NCBI GenBank assembly: GCA_041166745.1
Contig: JBEEGH010000008.1
Coordinates: forward strand, 1 to 55,717
DNA length: 55,717 nt
DNA from: DASUCS01 sp041166745
GTDB lineage: Bacteria > Actinomycetota > Acidimicrobiia > Acidimicrobiales > JACDCH01
Reading direction: 5' to 3'
In this document: one piece after another, positions 1 to 8,642 of the stretch
Numbering within the stretch: the stretch's first letter is position 1
Layout of the letters: the number at the start of each line of letters is the position of its first letter
Notes under the pieces: model-generated
The model's database searches: none
What the model saw: the letters and a program-made list of their open reading frames with translations, nothing else
What the model was told of the DNA's origin: nothing
Program-made: the position numbers and the translations under genes

Positions 1-970
<970 letters not shown>

Positions 971-1023
971 TTGACAATGACACTCGTGCTCGCTATGGAG
1001 TTCTCAAGGAGAACTGACAGATC

Positions 1024-1139
1024 TCGGTGGCTATAGCGGTGGGGTCACACCCGTTCCCATCCCGAACACGGCAGTTAAGCCCACCAGCGCCGATGGTACT
1101 TGGGGCGAGAGCCCCTGGGAGAGTAGGACGCCGCCGGTT
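1024..1139 (+). rRNA. rrf: 5S ribosomal RNA
   Basis: This is a 5S rRNA about 55 bases after the 23S end, the usual rRNA operon order. The conserved core CCCATCCCGAACACGG (1057-1072) is present, and GGTGGC near the 5' end pairs with GCCGCC near 1131-1136 to close helix I. The exact ends are uncertain by 1-3 bases. A strong terminator follows at once. Confidence 0.95.
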
Positions 1140-1144
1140 TCTTG

Positions 1145-1180
1145 AAAGAGCCCCCCGAAAGGGGGGCTCTTTCTCGTTTT
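1145..1180 (+). terminator. rRNA operon intrinsic terminator
   Basis: A perfect 12-bp stem (1145-1156 with 1161-1172) closes a GAAA tetraloop and is followed by a T-rich run ending in TTTT (1177-1180). It lies just after 5S rRNA and ends the rRNA operon. Confidence 0.93.
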
Positions 1181-1206
1181 GTTCACGATTCCCGTACGCT
1201 GCCCGA

Positions 1207-2151
1207 ATGCCTCCGCGTCAACCACCTCGCGGTCGCCCCCCTCGCTCGGACAAACCGTCGTCGAGATCTTCCTCGAAACCACTGCCGAAGAAGCGGGTTC
1301 CCCCGAAGCCCAAGGAGCGCGAGGCCCCGAAGCAGTGGGGCAGCCTCGCCCGCAAGGGCGTCGGCCGGATGCGGGACGACACGCCGTACAAGGCGGCGGA
1401 CGCCTTCGGGGCGGCGGGTCCACCAGAACGGCGCACCGAGAAATGGGTGCGGACCGACGTGCGCGACGAAGCGGAGGGCGCGGTCAAACGAGGCTCGAGC
1501 CGGCCACCACGCGATCGCACGAAGAAACCCGCACCGGAGATCGCCGCCGAGCTCGACAAGGCCGTCGGGCCGAGATCGGCGCCGAAGCTCGGGCAGCGCC
1601 TTGCCGAGGCGACCAAGGCCTACGAGCGCGAGCGCTACGTCGAGGCCCGAAAGTTGCTCAAGCCGTTGTCCGAGCGAGCGCCCGGCTCCGCGGCCGTTCG
1701 CGAGCTGTACGGACTCACCCTGTACCGACTCGGCCACTGGCGGCTGGCCGTGAGCGAACTCGAGGCGTTTCGCACGTTGAGCCGTTCGACCGAGCAGCAT
1801 CCCGTTCTCGCCGACTGTTATCGCGCGCTGCGCCGGTACCGCGAGGTCACCGAGCTGTGGGAAGAGCTGCGGATCGCCTCACCGAGCGCCGAGCTCGTGG
1901 CCGAGGGTCGCATCGTCGCCGCCGGCGCCATGGCGGATCGCGGCGACGTCGAGGGTGCCATCCGCCTCCTTGAAGCGGGGATGCGCCCGGCCAAACGACT
2001 GAAGCCACATCACGTGCGCATGCTGTACGTACTGGCCGACGTGGTCGAGCGCGCTGGCGACATCCCGCGAGCGCGGCAGCTGTTCAATCGCGTTGCCGAT
2101 GCCGAACACGACTTCGCCGACGTGCAGTCGAGGATCCGCGCCCTCCGCTGA
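1207..2151 (+). CDS. TPR-like repeat protein
   Basis: This 314-residue protein has a long Pro/Arg/Lys-rich, probably disordered N-terminus (about residues 1-115). Helical tetratricopeptide-like repeats follow, rich in Ala, Leu and Tyr, such as the segment around ARKLLKPLSERAPGSAAVRE. TPRs mediate protein contacts; the partner is unknown. A TPR gene sits upstream of the HAD-tlyA-nadK-recN block in mycobacteria, so this may be its counterpart. The frame opens further upstream inside 5S rRNA, so that start is rejected. ATG 1207 is chosen because a TACGCT -10 hexamer (1195-1200) lies 6 nt before it. Confidence 0.8.
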   Translation: MPPRQPPRGRPPRSDKPSSRSSSKPLPKKRVPPKPKEREAPKQWGSLARKGVGRMRDDTPYKAADAFGAAGPPERRTEKWVRTDVRDEAEGAVKRGSSRPPRDRTKKPAPEIAAELDKAVGPRSAPKLGQRLAEATKAYERERYVEARKLLKPLSERAPGSAAVRELYGLTLYRLGHWRLAVSELEAFRTLSRSTEQHPVLADCYRALRRYREVTELWEELRIASPSAELVAEGRIVAAGAMADRGDVEGAIRLLEAGMRPAKRLKPHHVRMLYVLADVVERAGDIPRARQLFNRVADAEHDFADVQSRIRALR

Positions 2152-2225
2152 GTGTCACACCCGGTGGGTACGGTGGTGATCGAGCTTCCCCCTCACAGAC
2201 AGTCCGGTTTTCAGGAGAGAACACG

Positions 2226-2564
2226 ATGAACGTCGTGGTGTTGCAGGGGAAGTTGTCACGTGCGCCCGAGGAGCGTCAGCTGCGCGAGAGCGTGTTGGCC
2301 ACCTACGAGGTCACCACTCGAGATGTCGAGGGGCCGGCCATCACGGCGCCGGTGGTGTGGTTCGATCCGCCCGACGCGGCATGGAAGCTCGACGCGGGCG
2401 ACGACGTCACCGTCGTCGGCGAGGTGCGTCGGCGGTTCTTTCGCAGTAACGGGCGAACCGACAGCCGCACCGAGGTCGTGGCCCGAGTAGTGGTGCCCAC
2501 GCGGCGCAAGGCACAGGTCGCGAGGGCGATCGAGACGGCGATCGCCGAGCTCGAAGGGGAGTGA
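2226..2564 (+). CDS. Small single-stranded DNA-binding (OB-fold) protein
   Basis: This 112-residue protein resembles a lone SSB-type OB fold. It begins MNVVVLQGKLSRAPEERQL, like the first strand of SSB (N-x-V-x-L-x-G-R-L), and has the later strand pattern of a value followed by GDDVTVVGEVRRRFFR. It lacks the Gly/Pro-rich tail and acidic C-terminal tip that housekeeping SSB uses to recruit partners, so it is probably an accessory SSB or an OB-fold protein with another role. A ribosome-binding site (AGGAGAG) precedes ATG 2226. The gene is convergent with the aldolase gene, 9 nt away. Confidence 0.72.
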   Translation: MNVVVLQGKLSRAPEERQLRESVLATYEVTTRDVEGPAITAPVVWFDPPDAAWKLDAGDDVTVVGEVRRRFFRSNGRTDSRTEVVARVVVPTRRKAQVARAIETAIAELEGE

Positions 2565-2573
2565 AGCCCCTGG

Positions 2574-3473
2574 CTAGGTCAGCGACGCCTCGTAGATGCT
2601 CTTGATCGACGCGTCGAGCACCTCGTCGAACTCGGCATCGCTCATCTGGGCGGTGAGACCCTCGGTCAACGCGCGCGAGAAGCTCGCGATCACGCCGGGG
2701 TTCCGTGCGAGCTTCGCGTTCGCGTCATCGCGGGAGTAGCCGCCCGACAGCGCGACGACGCGCAGCACCTTCGGGTGTTGCACGAGACCGGTGTAGAAGC
2801 CGTCCTCGCTCGGGAGGGTCAGCTTGAACATCACCTGCTGGTCGTCGGCGAGTGTGTCGAGGTGGCGCTCGAGCGCGTCCTTGAGCAGCACCTCGGCCTG
2901 CTGCTTCTCGGGGCTGTTGATGTCCACCTCGGGCTCGATGATCGGCATGAGACCCGCGTCGCGCACCTGGCGAGCGAGATCGAACTGCTGGGCAACGACC
3001 GCCTCGATGCCCTTCTCGTTCGCCAGCTTGATGACCGAGCGCTCCTTGGTGCCGAACACCCCCTTGTCCACGGCGCGGGTGAGGAGCTCGTCGAGCCCCG
3101 GAATCGGCTTCATGAGCTGCACGCCGTCGGCCTCGTCCTCCAGACCCTTGTCGATCTTGAGGAACGGCACGACGCTCTTGACGTTCCACAGGTACTCCGC
3201 GGTGCCCTGACCCTCGATGGTGCGGTCCATCGTCTGCTCGAAGAGGATCGTCCCGAGCACGCGGTCACCGTTGAAGCTCGGGCTGGTGATGATGCGAGTG
3301 CGCATCTCGTGGATGCGGTCGTACATCTCGGCCTCGTTGCTGTACGCGTCCTCACCGACGCCGTAGAGCTTCAGCGCCTTCGGAGTGCTTCCTCCGCTCT
3401 GATCGAGCGCCGCGATGAAGCCCTTGCCGTTGCGCATCTTGTCGAGCATCGCGTCGTAGGTGTCCCTGTTCAT
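2574..3473 (-). CDS. fda: Fructose-bisphosphate aldolase, class I
   Basis: This 299-residue enzyme interconverts fructose 1,6-bisphosphate with glyceraldehyde-3-phosphate and dihydroxyacetone phosphate in glycolysis and gluconeogenesis. It closely resembles the staphylococcal class I enzyme along its length: NGKGFIAALDQSGGSTPKAL near the start, VVPFLKIDKG, MPIIEPEVDINSPEK, VMFKLTLPSE (probably with the Schiff-base lysine) and VVALSGGYSRDDAN. Class I aldolases need no metal; most actinobacteria carry the class II zinc enzyme. ATG 3473 is chosen for homology and because a TAGGTT hexamer (3486 down to 3481) ends 7 nt before it. That hexamer includes the upstream gene's TAG stop. Confidence 0.93.
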   Translation of the reverse strand: MNRDTYDAMLDKMRNGKGFIAALDQSGGSTPKALKLYGVGEDAYSNEAEMYDRIHEMRTRIITSPSFNGDRVLGTILFEQTMDRTIEGQGTAEYLWNVKSVVPFLKIDKGLEDEADGVQLMKPIPGLDELLTRAVDKGVFGTKERSVIKLANEKGIEAVVAQQFDLARQVRDAGLMPIIEPEVDINSPEKQQAEVLLKDALERHLDTLADDQQVMFKLTLPSEDGFYTGLVQHPKVLRVVALSGGYSRDDANAKLARNPGVIASFSRALTEGLTAQMSDAEFDEVLDASIKSIYEASLT

Positions 3474-3483
3474 GTACGAGAAC

Positions 3484-4311
3484 CTACAACCGCGTCGCCA
3501 CGACCTCCATCGACGAGAAGCCCGCTCCCTCGAGGAGCACGCGCAGCTCATGACGCCAGGCGTCACCAGGGCGGATGGTCACGGTCGCGAAGTCCGTGAG
3601 GTCTGCCAGCGATGAGAGGCCCGGCGCACACACGGCGATCACGTCCTCGGGGCCGAGCGCGCCCGCGCAGTAGCCCAGAGCGATGAGCGATGCGGGGCTC
3701 GATGCTTCGATGGCGACCACCGCGACGGCACCGGCGGGCAGCGACCGCTCGGCCTCGCGCAGGAGCGAGCCGTTCTCGCCAGGCTGCCCTTCGATCACGA
3801 TCGGGAGCACACCGGTTGCGCGCGCGACGGCACCGACGACCGTGACGGCCATGCGCGATGCGGTCGCGGCCAGCACGGCGGGCGGTCGAACCAACGAGCG
3901 ATGGTGGGCGAGGCGCAGCTCGTCGTGCAGGTTCGTCGGCTCGTCCCGTTCGGCGACTGAGGCCCGCAAGAGCTCGAGCCACTCGAGCTGGTGCCGCAGT
4001 TGCCGGCGGAGCAGGTCGGTCTGCGCCGCGACGGAGATGTCGTGGGCGGGCACGACGAACGGTTCGGCGGCCGCCGAGTACGCGTCCGCCAGCCGGCGAT
4101 CGGCGAATCGTTTCGCCAGCAGATCGCGGTTGTGACCGCTCCACTCCGCGAGATCGCGGGCGAACGTGATCACGTCAGGGCGACCATGCACCGTGTGCCG
4201 GAGCATGTTCTGACCCCGAGCGATGCGAGCGACGAGGTCGTGATCGGCGACCGAACGCGAAACGGCGAGCGCCGAGGTGGGCAGGTCCGTGGGAGCGGAC
4301 GAAGCGGTCAT
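3484..4311 (-). CDS. Conserved hypothetical protein upstream of aldolase
   Basis: I do not recognise the family of this 275-residue protein. The N-terminal half is helical and rich in Arg and Leu. The C-terminal half alternates hydrophobic strands and small residues (AVTVVGAVARATGVLPIVIE, then AVAVVAIEASSPASLIALGY), as in an alpha/beta nucleotide- or sugar-phosphate-binding domain. GENGSLLREAER is a possible phosphate loop but fits no named motif. ATG 4311 has a good ribosome-binding site (GGGGAG, about 7 nt upstream). It lies 10 nt upstream of the aldolase gene on the same strand, which suggests a link to central carbon metabolism. No signal peptide or membrane segment is evident. Confidence 0.7.
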   Translation of the reverse strand: MTASSAPTDLPTSALAVSRSVADHDLVARIARGQNMLRHTVHGRPDVITFARDLAEWSGHNRDLLAKRFADRRLADAYSAAAEPFVVPAHDISVAAQTDLLRRQLRHQLEWLELLRASVAERDEPTNLHDELRLAHHRSLVRPPAVLAATASRMAVTVVGAVARATGVLPIVIEGQPGENGSLLREAERSLPAGAVAVVAIEASSPASLIALGYCAGALGPEDVIAVCAPGLSSLADLTDFATVTIRPGDAWRHELRVLLEGAGFSSMEVVATRL

Positions 4312-4445
4312 GGTGTGACTCCCCGTGAGCGGGCTGGTGCGAAGTGACCGGTGTGTCATCGTCATGTTCGCGCCGATCACGCCTGAGGGAAAGGCACCTT
4401 GCATCCCTTTCGCTCCGGGTCAGCAGGAGCCGCGCCATGCGGCGG

Positions 4446-4498
4446 TAAGGTTTCGGTGGGCGTGACATGGGCTCAGGCCCGGGAGGAACAGGACAACG
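4446..4498 (+). promoter_or_regulatory. Candidate korA promoter and leader
   Basis: A TAAGGT hexamer (4446-4451) is the best -10 candidate for korA. A leader of roughly 40 nt follows, with a strong Shine-Dalgarno (GGGAGGAAC, 4481-4489) before GTG 4499. A small hairpin (CCGC and GCGG arms) lies just upstream of the hexamer. This leadered layout contrasts with the leaderless genes elsewhere in the window. Confidence 0.45.
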
Positions 4499-6373
4499 GT
4501 GTCCGATACAGCCGAGCGCACGCGCGAGGTCGTCGACCTCGACCGCGTGATCATCCGCTTCGCGGGCGACTCGGGCGATGGCATGCAGCTCACCGGCGAC
4601 CGCTTCACTTCGGTGAGCGCCGTGTTGGGCAATGACCTCGCCACGCTCCCGGAGTTCCCCGCAGAGATCCGAGCGCCGGCCGGCACCCTCGCCGGCGTTT
4701 CTGCGTTCCAGATCCACATCTCCGATCACGAGATCACGACACCGGGCGATGCCCCCAACGTGCTCGTGGCCATGAACCCGGCCGCGCTCAAGAGCGAGCT
4801 GCACCTGCTCGAGCCGGGCGGCACGCTGATCGTGAACAGCGACACCTTCGAGGAGCGCAACCTCACGAAGGCGGGCTACCGCGAGAATCCGCTCGGAGAC
4901 GGGAGCCTCGAGGGCTACACGCTCTACGAGGTGCCGATGACGTCGTTGACGAAGGGTGCGGTCACGCCGCTGGGCGTGAAGCCCCGCGACGCCGACCGGT
5001 CGAAGAACTTCTTCGCGCTCGGTCTCGTCTCGTGGATGTACACGCGCCCGGTCGAGCCGACGTTGCAATGGATCACCGAGCGCTTCGCCAAGACGCCGCA
5101 GGTGGCCGACGCGAACATGGCGGCGTTCAAGGCGGGGTATGCGTTCGGTGAGACGGCCGAGTTGTTCGATCACCCGTATCAGGTACTGCCGGCCAAGCAG
5201 CTGCCGGGCACGTACACGAACATCACCGGCAACACCGCGCTGGCGTGGGGCATCGTCGCCGCCGGTCAGCTCGCGAAGCTGCCCGTGTTCCTGGGTAGCT
5301 ACCCGATCACCCCCGCATCCGACATCCTCCACGAGTTGTCGAAGCACAAGAACTTCGGCGTCCGCACGTTGCAAGCGGAAGACGAGATCGCCGGTATCGG
5401 CGCGGCGCTCGGCGCGGCGTTCGGCGGGCACCTCGGCTACACGACGACGAGTGGTCCGGGCATGGCGTTGAAGTCGGAGACGATGGGTCTCGCGGTGAGC
5501 ATGGAGCTACCGCTCGTGATCATCGACATCCAGCGCGGTGGACCTTCGACCGGTCTCCCGACGAAAACTGAGGCGGCCGACCTGCTGATGGCGATGTTCG
5601 GTCGCGCGTCGGAGTCGCCCCTGCCGATCATCGCGTCGAGAAGCCCGAGCGACTGCTTCTTTGCAGCGATCGAGGCGACGCGCATCGCGATCAAGTACCG
5701 CACGCCGGTGATCCTGCTTTCCGACGGCTATCTCGCGAACGGGTCGGAACCCTGGCGCCTTCCCGACATCGCGTCCTTGCCGTCGATCGCCGTCGAGTTC
5801 GCGTCGACGCCGAACCACACCGACGAAGACGGCAACGAGGTCTTCTGGCCGTACAAGCGCGATCCCGAGACGCTGGCGCGGCCGTGGGCCGTTCCCGGCA
5901 CGCCGGGCCTCACGCATCGCATCGGCGGCATCGAGAAGGAAGACGGGTCGGGCAACATCAGCTACGACCCCGAGAACCACGAGCACATGGTGCGTCTTCG
6001 AGCCGCGAAGGTGGCCGGCATCGCCAACGACATCCCCGATGTCGAGGTGTCGGGCGACGCCGATGATGCCGAGTTGTTGATGGTCGGCTGGGGTTCGACG
6101 TGGGGCGCTATCGACGGAGCGATGAACCGGGTGCGCGATCGCGGTCGCAAGATCGCGCATGCGCACCTCACGCACCTGAATCCGTTCCCGAAGAACTTCG
6201 AGGCGGTCGTGCGCCGGTATCCGAAGATCCTCGTGCCCGAGATGAACCTCGGTCAGCTCTCGAAGCTCATCAGGTCCGACTTCCTCGTCGACGCTCATTC
6301 GGTCACGAAGATCAAGGGCCAGCCGTTCACCGCCGGCGAGCTCGAGCACGCCATCCTGGAGGAGCTGCAGTGA
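4499..6373 (+). CDS. korA: 2-oxoacid:ferredoxin oxidoreductase, alpha subunit (gamma-alpha fusion)
   Basis: This 624-residue subunit belongs to the CoA-dependent 2-oxoglutarate:ferredoxin oxidoreductase type. It pairs with KorB to oxidise a 2-oxoacid to its acyl-CoA while reducing ferredoxin. The gamma domain comes first (about residues 15-200, with FAGDSGDGMQLTGDRF and FPAEIRAPAGTLAG). The alpha domain follows (from about 240, with GSYPITPASDILHELSKH and GIGAALGAAFGG, which binds the TPP pyrimidine side). The length fits the two-subunit form known in mycobacteria and other actinobacteria. GTG 4499 has a good ribosome-binding site. Its TGA overlaps the korB GTG by 4 bases, so the two are translationally coupled. 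Confidence 0.93.
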   Translation: MSDTAERTREVVDLDRVIIRFAGDSGDGMQLTGDRFTSVSAVLGNDLATLPEFPAEIRAPAGTLAGVSAFQIHISDHEITTPGDAPNVLVAMNPAALKSELHLLEPGGTLIVNSDTFEERNLTKAGYRENPLGDGSLEGYTLYEVPMTSLTKGAVTPLGVKPRDADRSKNFFALGLVSWMYTRPVEPTLQWITERFAKTPQVADANMAAFKAGYAFGETAELFDHPYQVLPAKQLPGTYTNITGNTALAWGIVAAGQLAKLPVFLGSYPITPASDILHELSKHKNFGVRTLQAEDEIAGIGAALGAAFGGHLGYTTTSGPGMALKSETMGLAVSMELPLVIIDIQRGGPSTGLPTKTEAADLLMAMFGRASESPLPIIASRSPSDCFFAAIEATRIAIKYRTPVILLSDGYLANGSEPWRLPDIASLPSIAVEFASTPNHTDEDGNEVFWPYKRDPETLARPWAVPGTPGLTHRIGGIEKEDGSGNISYDPENHEHMVRLRAAKVAGIANDIPDVEVSGDADDAELLMVGWGSTWGAIDGAMNRVRDRGRKIAHAHLTHLNPFPKNFEAVVRRYPKILVPEMNLGQLSKLIRSDFLVDAHSVTKIKGQPFTAGELEHAILEELQ

Positions 6374-7389
6374 CCACGACCGATGTACCGCTGACGACTC
6401 GCAAGGACTGGTCGAGCGACCAGGAAGTGCGTTGGTGCCCCGGTTGCGGCGACTACTCGATCCTCGCGGCGATGCAAATGCTCATGCCCGACCTCGGTGT
6501 GCGCCGCGAAGACACCGTGTTCGTGTCGGGCATCGGTTGCGCGGCTCGCTTCCCGTACTACATGAACACGTACGGGATGCACAGCATCCACGGACGCGCT
6601 CCCGCAATCGCCACGGGTCTCGCGATGGCCCGACCGGATCTGCACGTGTGGGTCGTGACCGGCGACGGTGACGCGTTGTCGATCGGCGGTAACCACCTGA
6701 TCCACTCGTTGCGACGAAACGTCAACATCAAGATCCTGTTGTTCAACAACCAGATCTACGGATTGACGAAGGGTCAGTACTCCCCCACGTCCGAGGTCGG
6801 CAAGGTCACGAAGTCGACGCCCTTCGGCTCGCTCGACACGCCGTTCAATCCGCTGTCCTTGGCGCTCGGTGCCGAGGCAACGTTCGTGGCGCGGACGCAC
6901 GACATGGATCGCGCGCACATGCTCGAGACGTTCCGTCGTGCCAACGATCATCAGGGCGCGGCGTTCGTGGAGATCTACCAGAACTGCAACGTCTTCAACG
7001 ACGGCGCCTTCGAGAAGGTCACCGGCAAGGAACAGCGCTCCGACATGCTGATCCCGCTGCGCCACGGCGAGCCCATTCGCTTCGGTACGGACAACGAGAA
7101 GTGCGTCGCGCTCGACACGCAGGGCAATCCGCGCATCGCGTCGGTGGCTGATGTGGGGGAGTCTGCGATTCTCGTGCACGACGAATCGCGCGACGACCCC
7201 AGCCTCGCCTTCACGCTCTCGCGGCTCGCTCGCGGTCCGTACGAACCGACACCGATCGGCGTGTTCCGCGCGGTCACCCGGCCCGAGTACGTCGAGGCCA
7301 CCTCGCAGCAGCTCGCGGCCGCCGTCGAGCAGAAGGGCCCTGGCGACCTCGATGCGCTGCTGCACAGCGGCGCCACCTGGACTATTTGA
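6370..7389 (+). CDS. korB: 2-oxoacid:ferredoxin oxidoreductase, beta subunit
   Basis: This 339-residue subunit binds thiamine pyrophosphate and one [4Fe-4S] cluster and works with KorA. The WCPGCGDYSIL motif gives Cys23 and Cys26, GIGCAARFP gives Cys57, and YQNCNVFND gives the fourth cluster ligand. TPP/Mg binding is seen in GDGDALSIGGNHL followed by LLFNNQIYGLTKGQYSPTS. No separate delta (ferredoxin) subunit gene is adjacent, so free ferredoxin must accept the electrons. The start is GTG 6370 in the GTGA overlap with korA; an ATG further upstream would lie deep inside korA. The substrate is most likely 2-oxoglutarate but is not fixed by the sequence. Confidence 0.93.
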   Translation: MTTTDVPLTTRKDWSSDQEVRWCPGCGDYSILAAMQMLMPDLGVRREDTVFVSGIGCAARFPYYMNTYGMHSIHGRAPAIATGLAMARPDLHVWVVTGDGDALSIGGNHLIHSLRRNVNIKILLFNNQIYGLTKGQYSPTSEVGKVTKSTPFGSLDTPFNPLSLALGAEATFVARTHDMDRAHMLETFRRANDHQGAAFVEIYQNCNVFNDGAFEKVTGKEQRSDMLIPLRHGEPIRFGTDNEKCVALDTQGNPRIASVADVGESAILVHDESRDDPSLAFTLSRLARGPYEPTPIGVFRAVTRPEYVEATSQQLAAAVEQKGPGDLDALLHSGATWTI

Positions 7390-7398
7390 TCTCGGGCA

Positions 7399-7447
7399 GG
7401 AAAGGAAACCTTTCCGGCCCGGTCAACGGCGTCGACCTTCGGTCGAC
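7399..7447. terminator. Tandem hairpins between convergent genes
   Basis: Two perfect hairpins follow korB. GGAAAGG-AAA-CCTTTCC spans 7399-7415 and GTCGACC-TTC-GGTCGAC spans 7431-7447, each a 7-bp stem with a 3-nt loop. Neither has a T-run. They probably help to end transcription or protect the 3' end of korAB mRNA, together with the repeat that follows. Confidence 0.6.
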
Positions 7448-7460
7448 CGAACGAACTGTC

Positions 7461-7514
7461 CTGGTCGACCGGGCAAGCCGGATCGACCAGAGGCGAGGGG
7501 CTCCGCCCCCTCGC
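7461..7514. repeat. Composite palindromic repeat, copy 1
   Basis: This copy has two parts. A 30-nt imperfect palindrome (7461-7490) starts CTGGTCGACC and ends GGATCGACCAG around a CAAG centre. A perfect hairpin follows (GCGAGGGG 7493-7500 with CCCCTCGC 7507-7514), then CACACCCC. The 30-nt part matches 28 of 30 positions at 55573-55602, where a G-run/C-run hairpin and CACACCCCC also follow. It looks like a REP-like element, here doubling as a terminator between korB and the convergent DUF1015 gene. Confidence 0.72.
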
Positions 7515-7520
7515 ACACCC

Positions 7521-8624
7521 CTACGAGAGGGAGCGGAAGACCGTGCCCGTTCGGGGCTTCGGCCAGAAGAACGTGGACTTCGGCGGCATCTTCTCGCGGG
7601 CGTGCGCGGTGCGGGCGATCTGATCGACCGTCACCGGGCGCAGCAGCACGCCGGCATCCGCGGCACCGGTGTGCACGGCCCGCGTGACGTTGTCGGTGCC
7701 GTGTTGGAACGTGAGCTCATGGGGCGGCAGGTGCGCGAGTGCACGATCGAGCACGACGGAATCGATGTCCGTGCTGTCTCGTAGCGGCCGCATCTCCCGG
7801 CGTCCGGCCGGTGTGATCAGCGCAAGCCCGGTTGCCTCGACAGCATCCAGCTCGTACTCGGTGCGCAGCGCCTCCTCGAGTGCAGCGATGGAAACGCCTC
7901 GCAGCAGCCGATGGATCGGACGCACGGTGAGCTGGTCGGGGGCGAGCTCCACGACGTAGCAGAGCGTGGCGGCCGCGCCGGCGAGGTCGGGTCGCTCGGC
8001 GGCGAACGCGAGGCACGTCTCGTAGCGGTGATGACCGTCGGCAATCACCACCGGCGCGGAGCTGACCGACTCCACGATGCGGTCGACCGATTCGTCGTCG
8101 GCGACGCGCCACAGCTCGTGCTCCACACCGTCGGCGTCTGACCACCGGCCGAGGGGGACCGCTTGGTCGGGATCGAGCAGCTTCGACAATCCGTCCGCCA
8201 ACGACAGAGTCCATATGGGCGAGAGATTCGCCGCGGTGCTGCGCAGCAGGTCGAGGCGGTCGCTCTTGGCCTTCGGCGTCGTGTGTTCGTGCGGCAAGAC
8301 ATCGCCCGTCCCTGGCGGCTCGAGTCCGAGCGCTCCGATCACACCGAGCGTCGACTCTCCGTCGAAGCTCATGCGATAGAGGTACAGCGATGGCTCGTCG
8401 ACGACGAGCACGTCGTCGCGCAACCACGACGCGAACCTCGCTCCGGCGGCGACGTAGGGATCGTCGCCCTCACGAGGGAGGTCGATACGCACGGCGTTGT
8501 GCGGATGACGGGCGACGAGCGAGGCCCGCTCGTCGTCATCGATCACGTCGTAGGGAGGCGCGGTGACCAGCGAGAGATCGTCTGCGGCGTAACGGATGCC
8601 CGGAAAGGCGCTGAACCGGGGCAC
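7521..8624 (-). CDS. DUF1015 family protein
   Basis: This 367-residue cytosolic protein carries the DUF1015 hallmarks: a near-N-terminal APPYDVIDDDER, RIDLPREGDD, LYLYRM, IADGHHRYETCLAF in the middle and VRPIHRLL further on. The family is widespread in bacteria and its biochemical role is not firmly established. The invariant HHRYE segment and conserved acidic residues suggest an enzyme. The start is GTG 8624, 6 nt after a TAGGAT hexamer (8636 down to 8631) shared back-to-back with the divergent HAD gene, which suggests a leaderless mRNA. Confidence 0.87.
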   Translation of the reverse strand: MPRFSAFPGIRYAADDLSLVTAPPYDVIDDDERASLVARHPHNAVRIDLPREGDDPYVAAGARFASWLRDDVLVVDEPSLYLYRMSFDGESTLGVIGALGLEPPGTGDVLPHEHTTPKAKSDRLDLLRSTAANLSPIWTLSLADGLSKLLDPDQAVPLGRWSDADGVEHELWRVADDESVDRIVESVSSAPVVIADGHHRYETCLAFAAERPDLAGAAATLCYVVELAPDQLTVRPIHRLLRGVSIAALEEALRTEYELDAVEATGLALITPAGRREMRPLRDSTDIDSVVLDRALAHLPPHELTFQHGTDNVTRAVHTGAADAGVLLRPVTVDQIARTAHAREKMPPKSTFFWPKPRTGTVFRSLS

Positions 8625-8630
8625 TGGTGC

Positions 8631-8640
8631 ATCCTAAGAC
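8631..8640. promoter_or_regulatory. Overlapping divergent -10 elements (DUF1015 / HAD)
   Basis: ATCCTAAGAC reads as TAGGAT on the minus strand, 6 nt from GTG 8624, and as TAAGAC on the plus strand. The plus spacing is 2 nt to GTG 8643 or 11 nt to GTG 8652. The central TA (8635-8636) is shared. The plus-strand hexamer ends in C rather than T, so it is the weaker half. Confidence 0.5.
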
Positions 8641-8642
8641 AC

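Noticed and set aside
4387..4411. GAAAGG/CCTTTC inverted repeat in the korA upstream region as an operator
   Set aside because: Arms are only 6 bp with 11 nt between, which is too common by chance to call.
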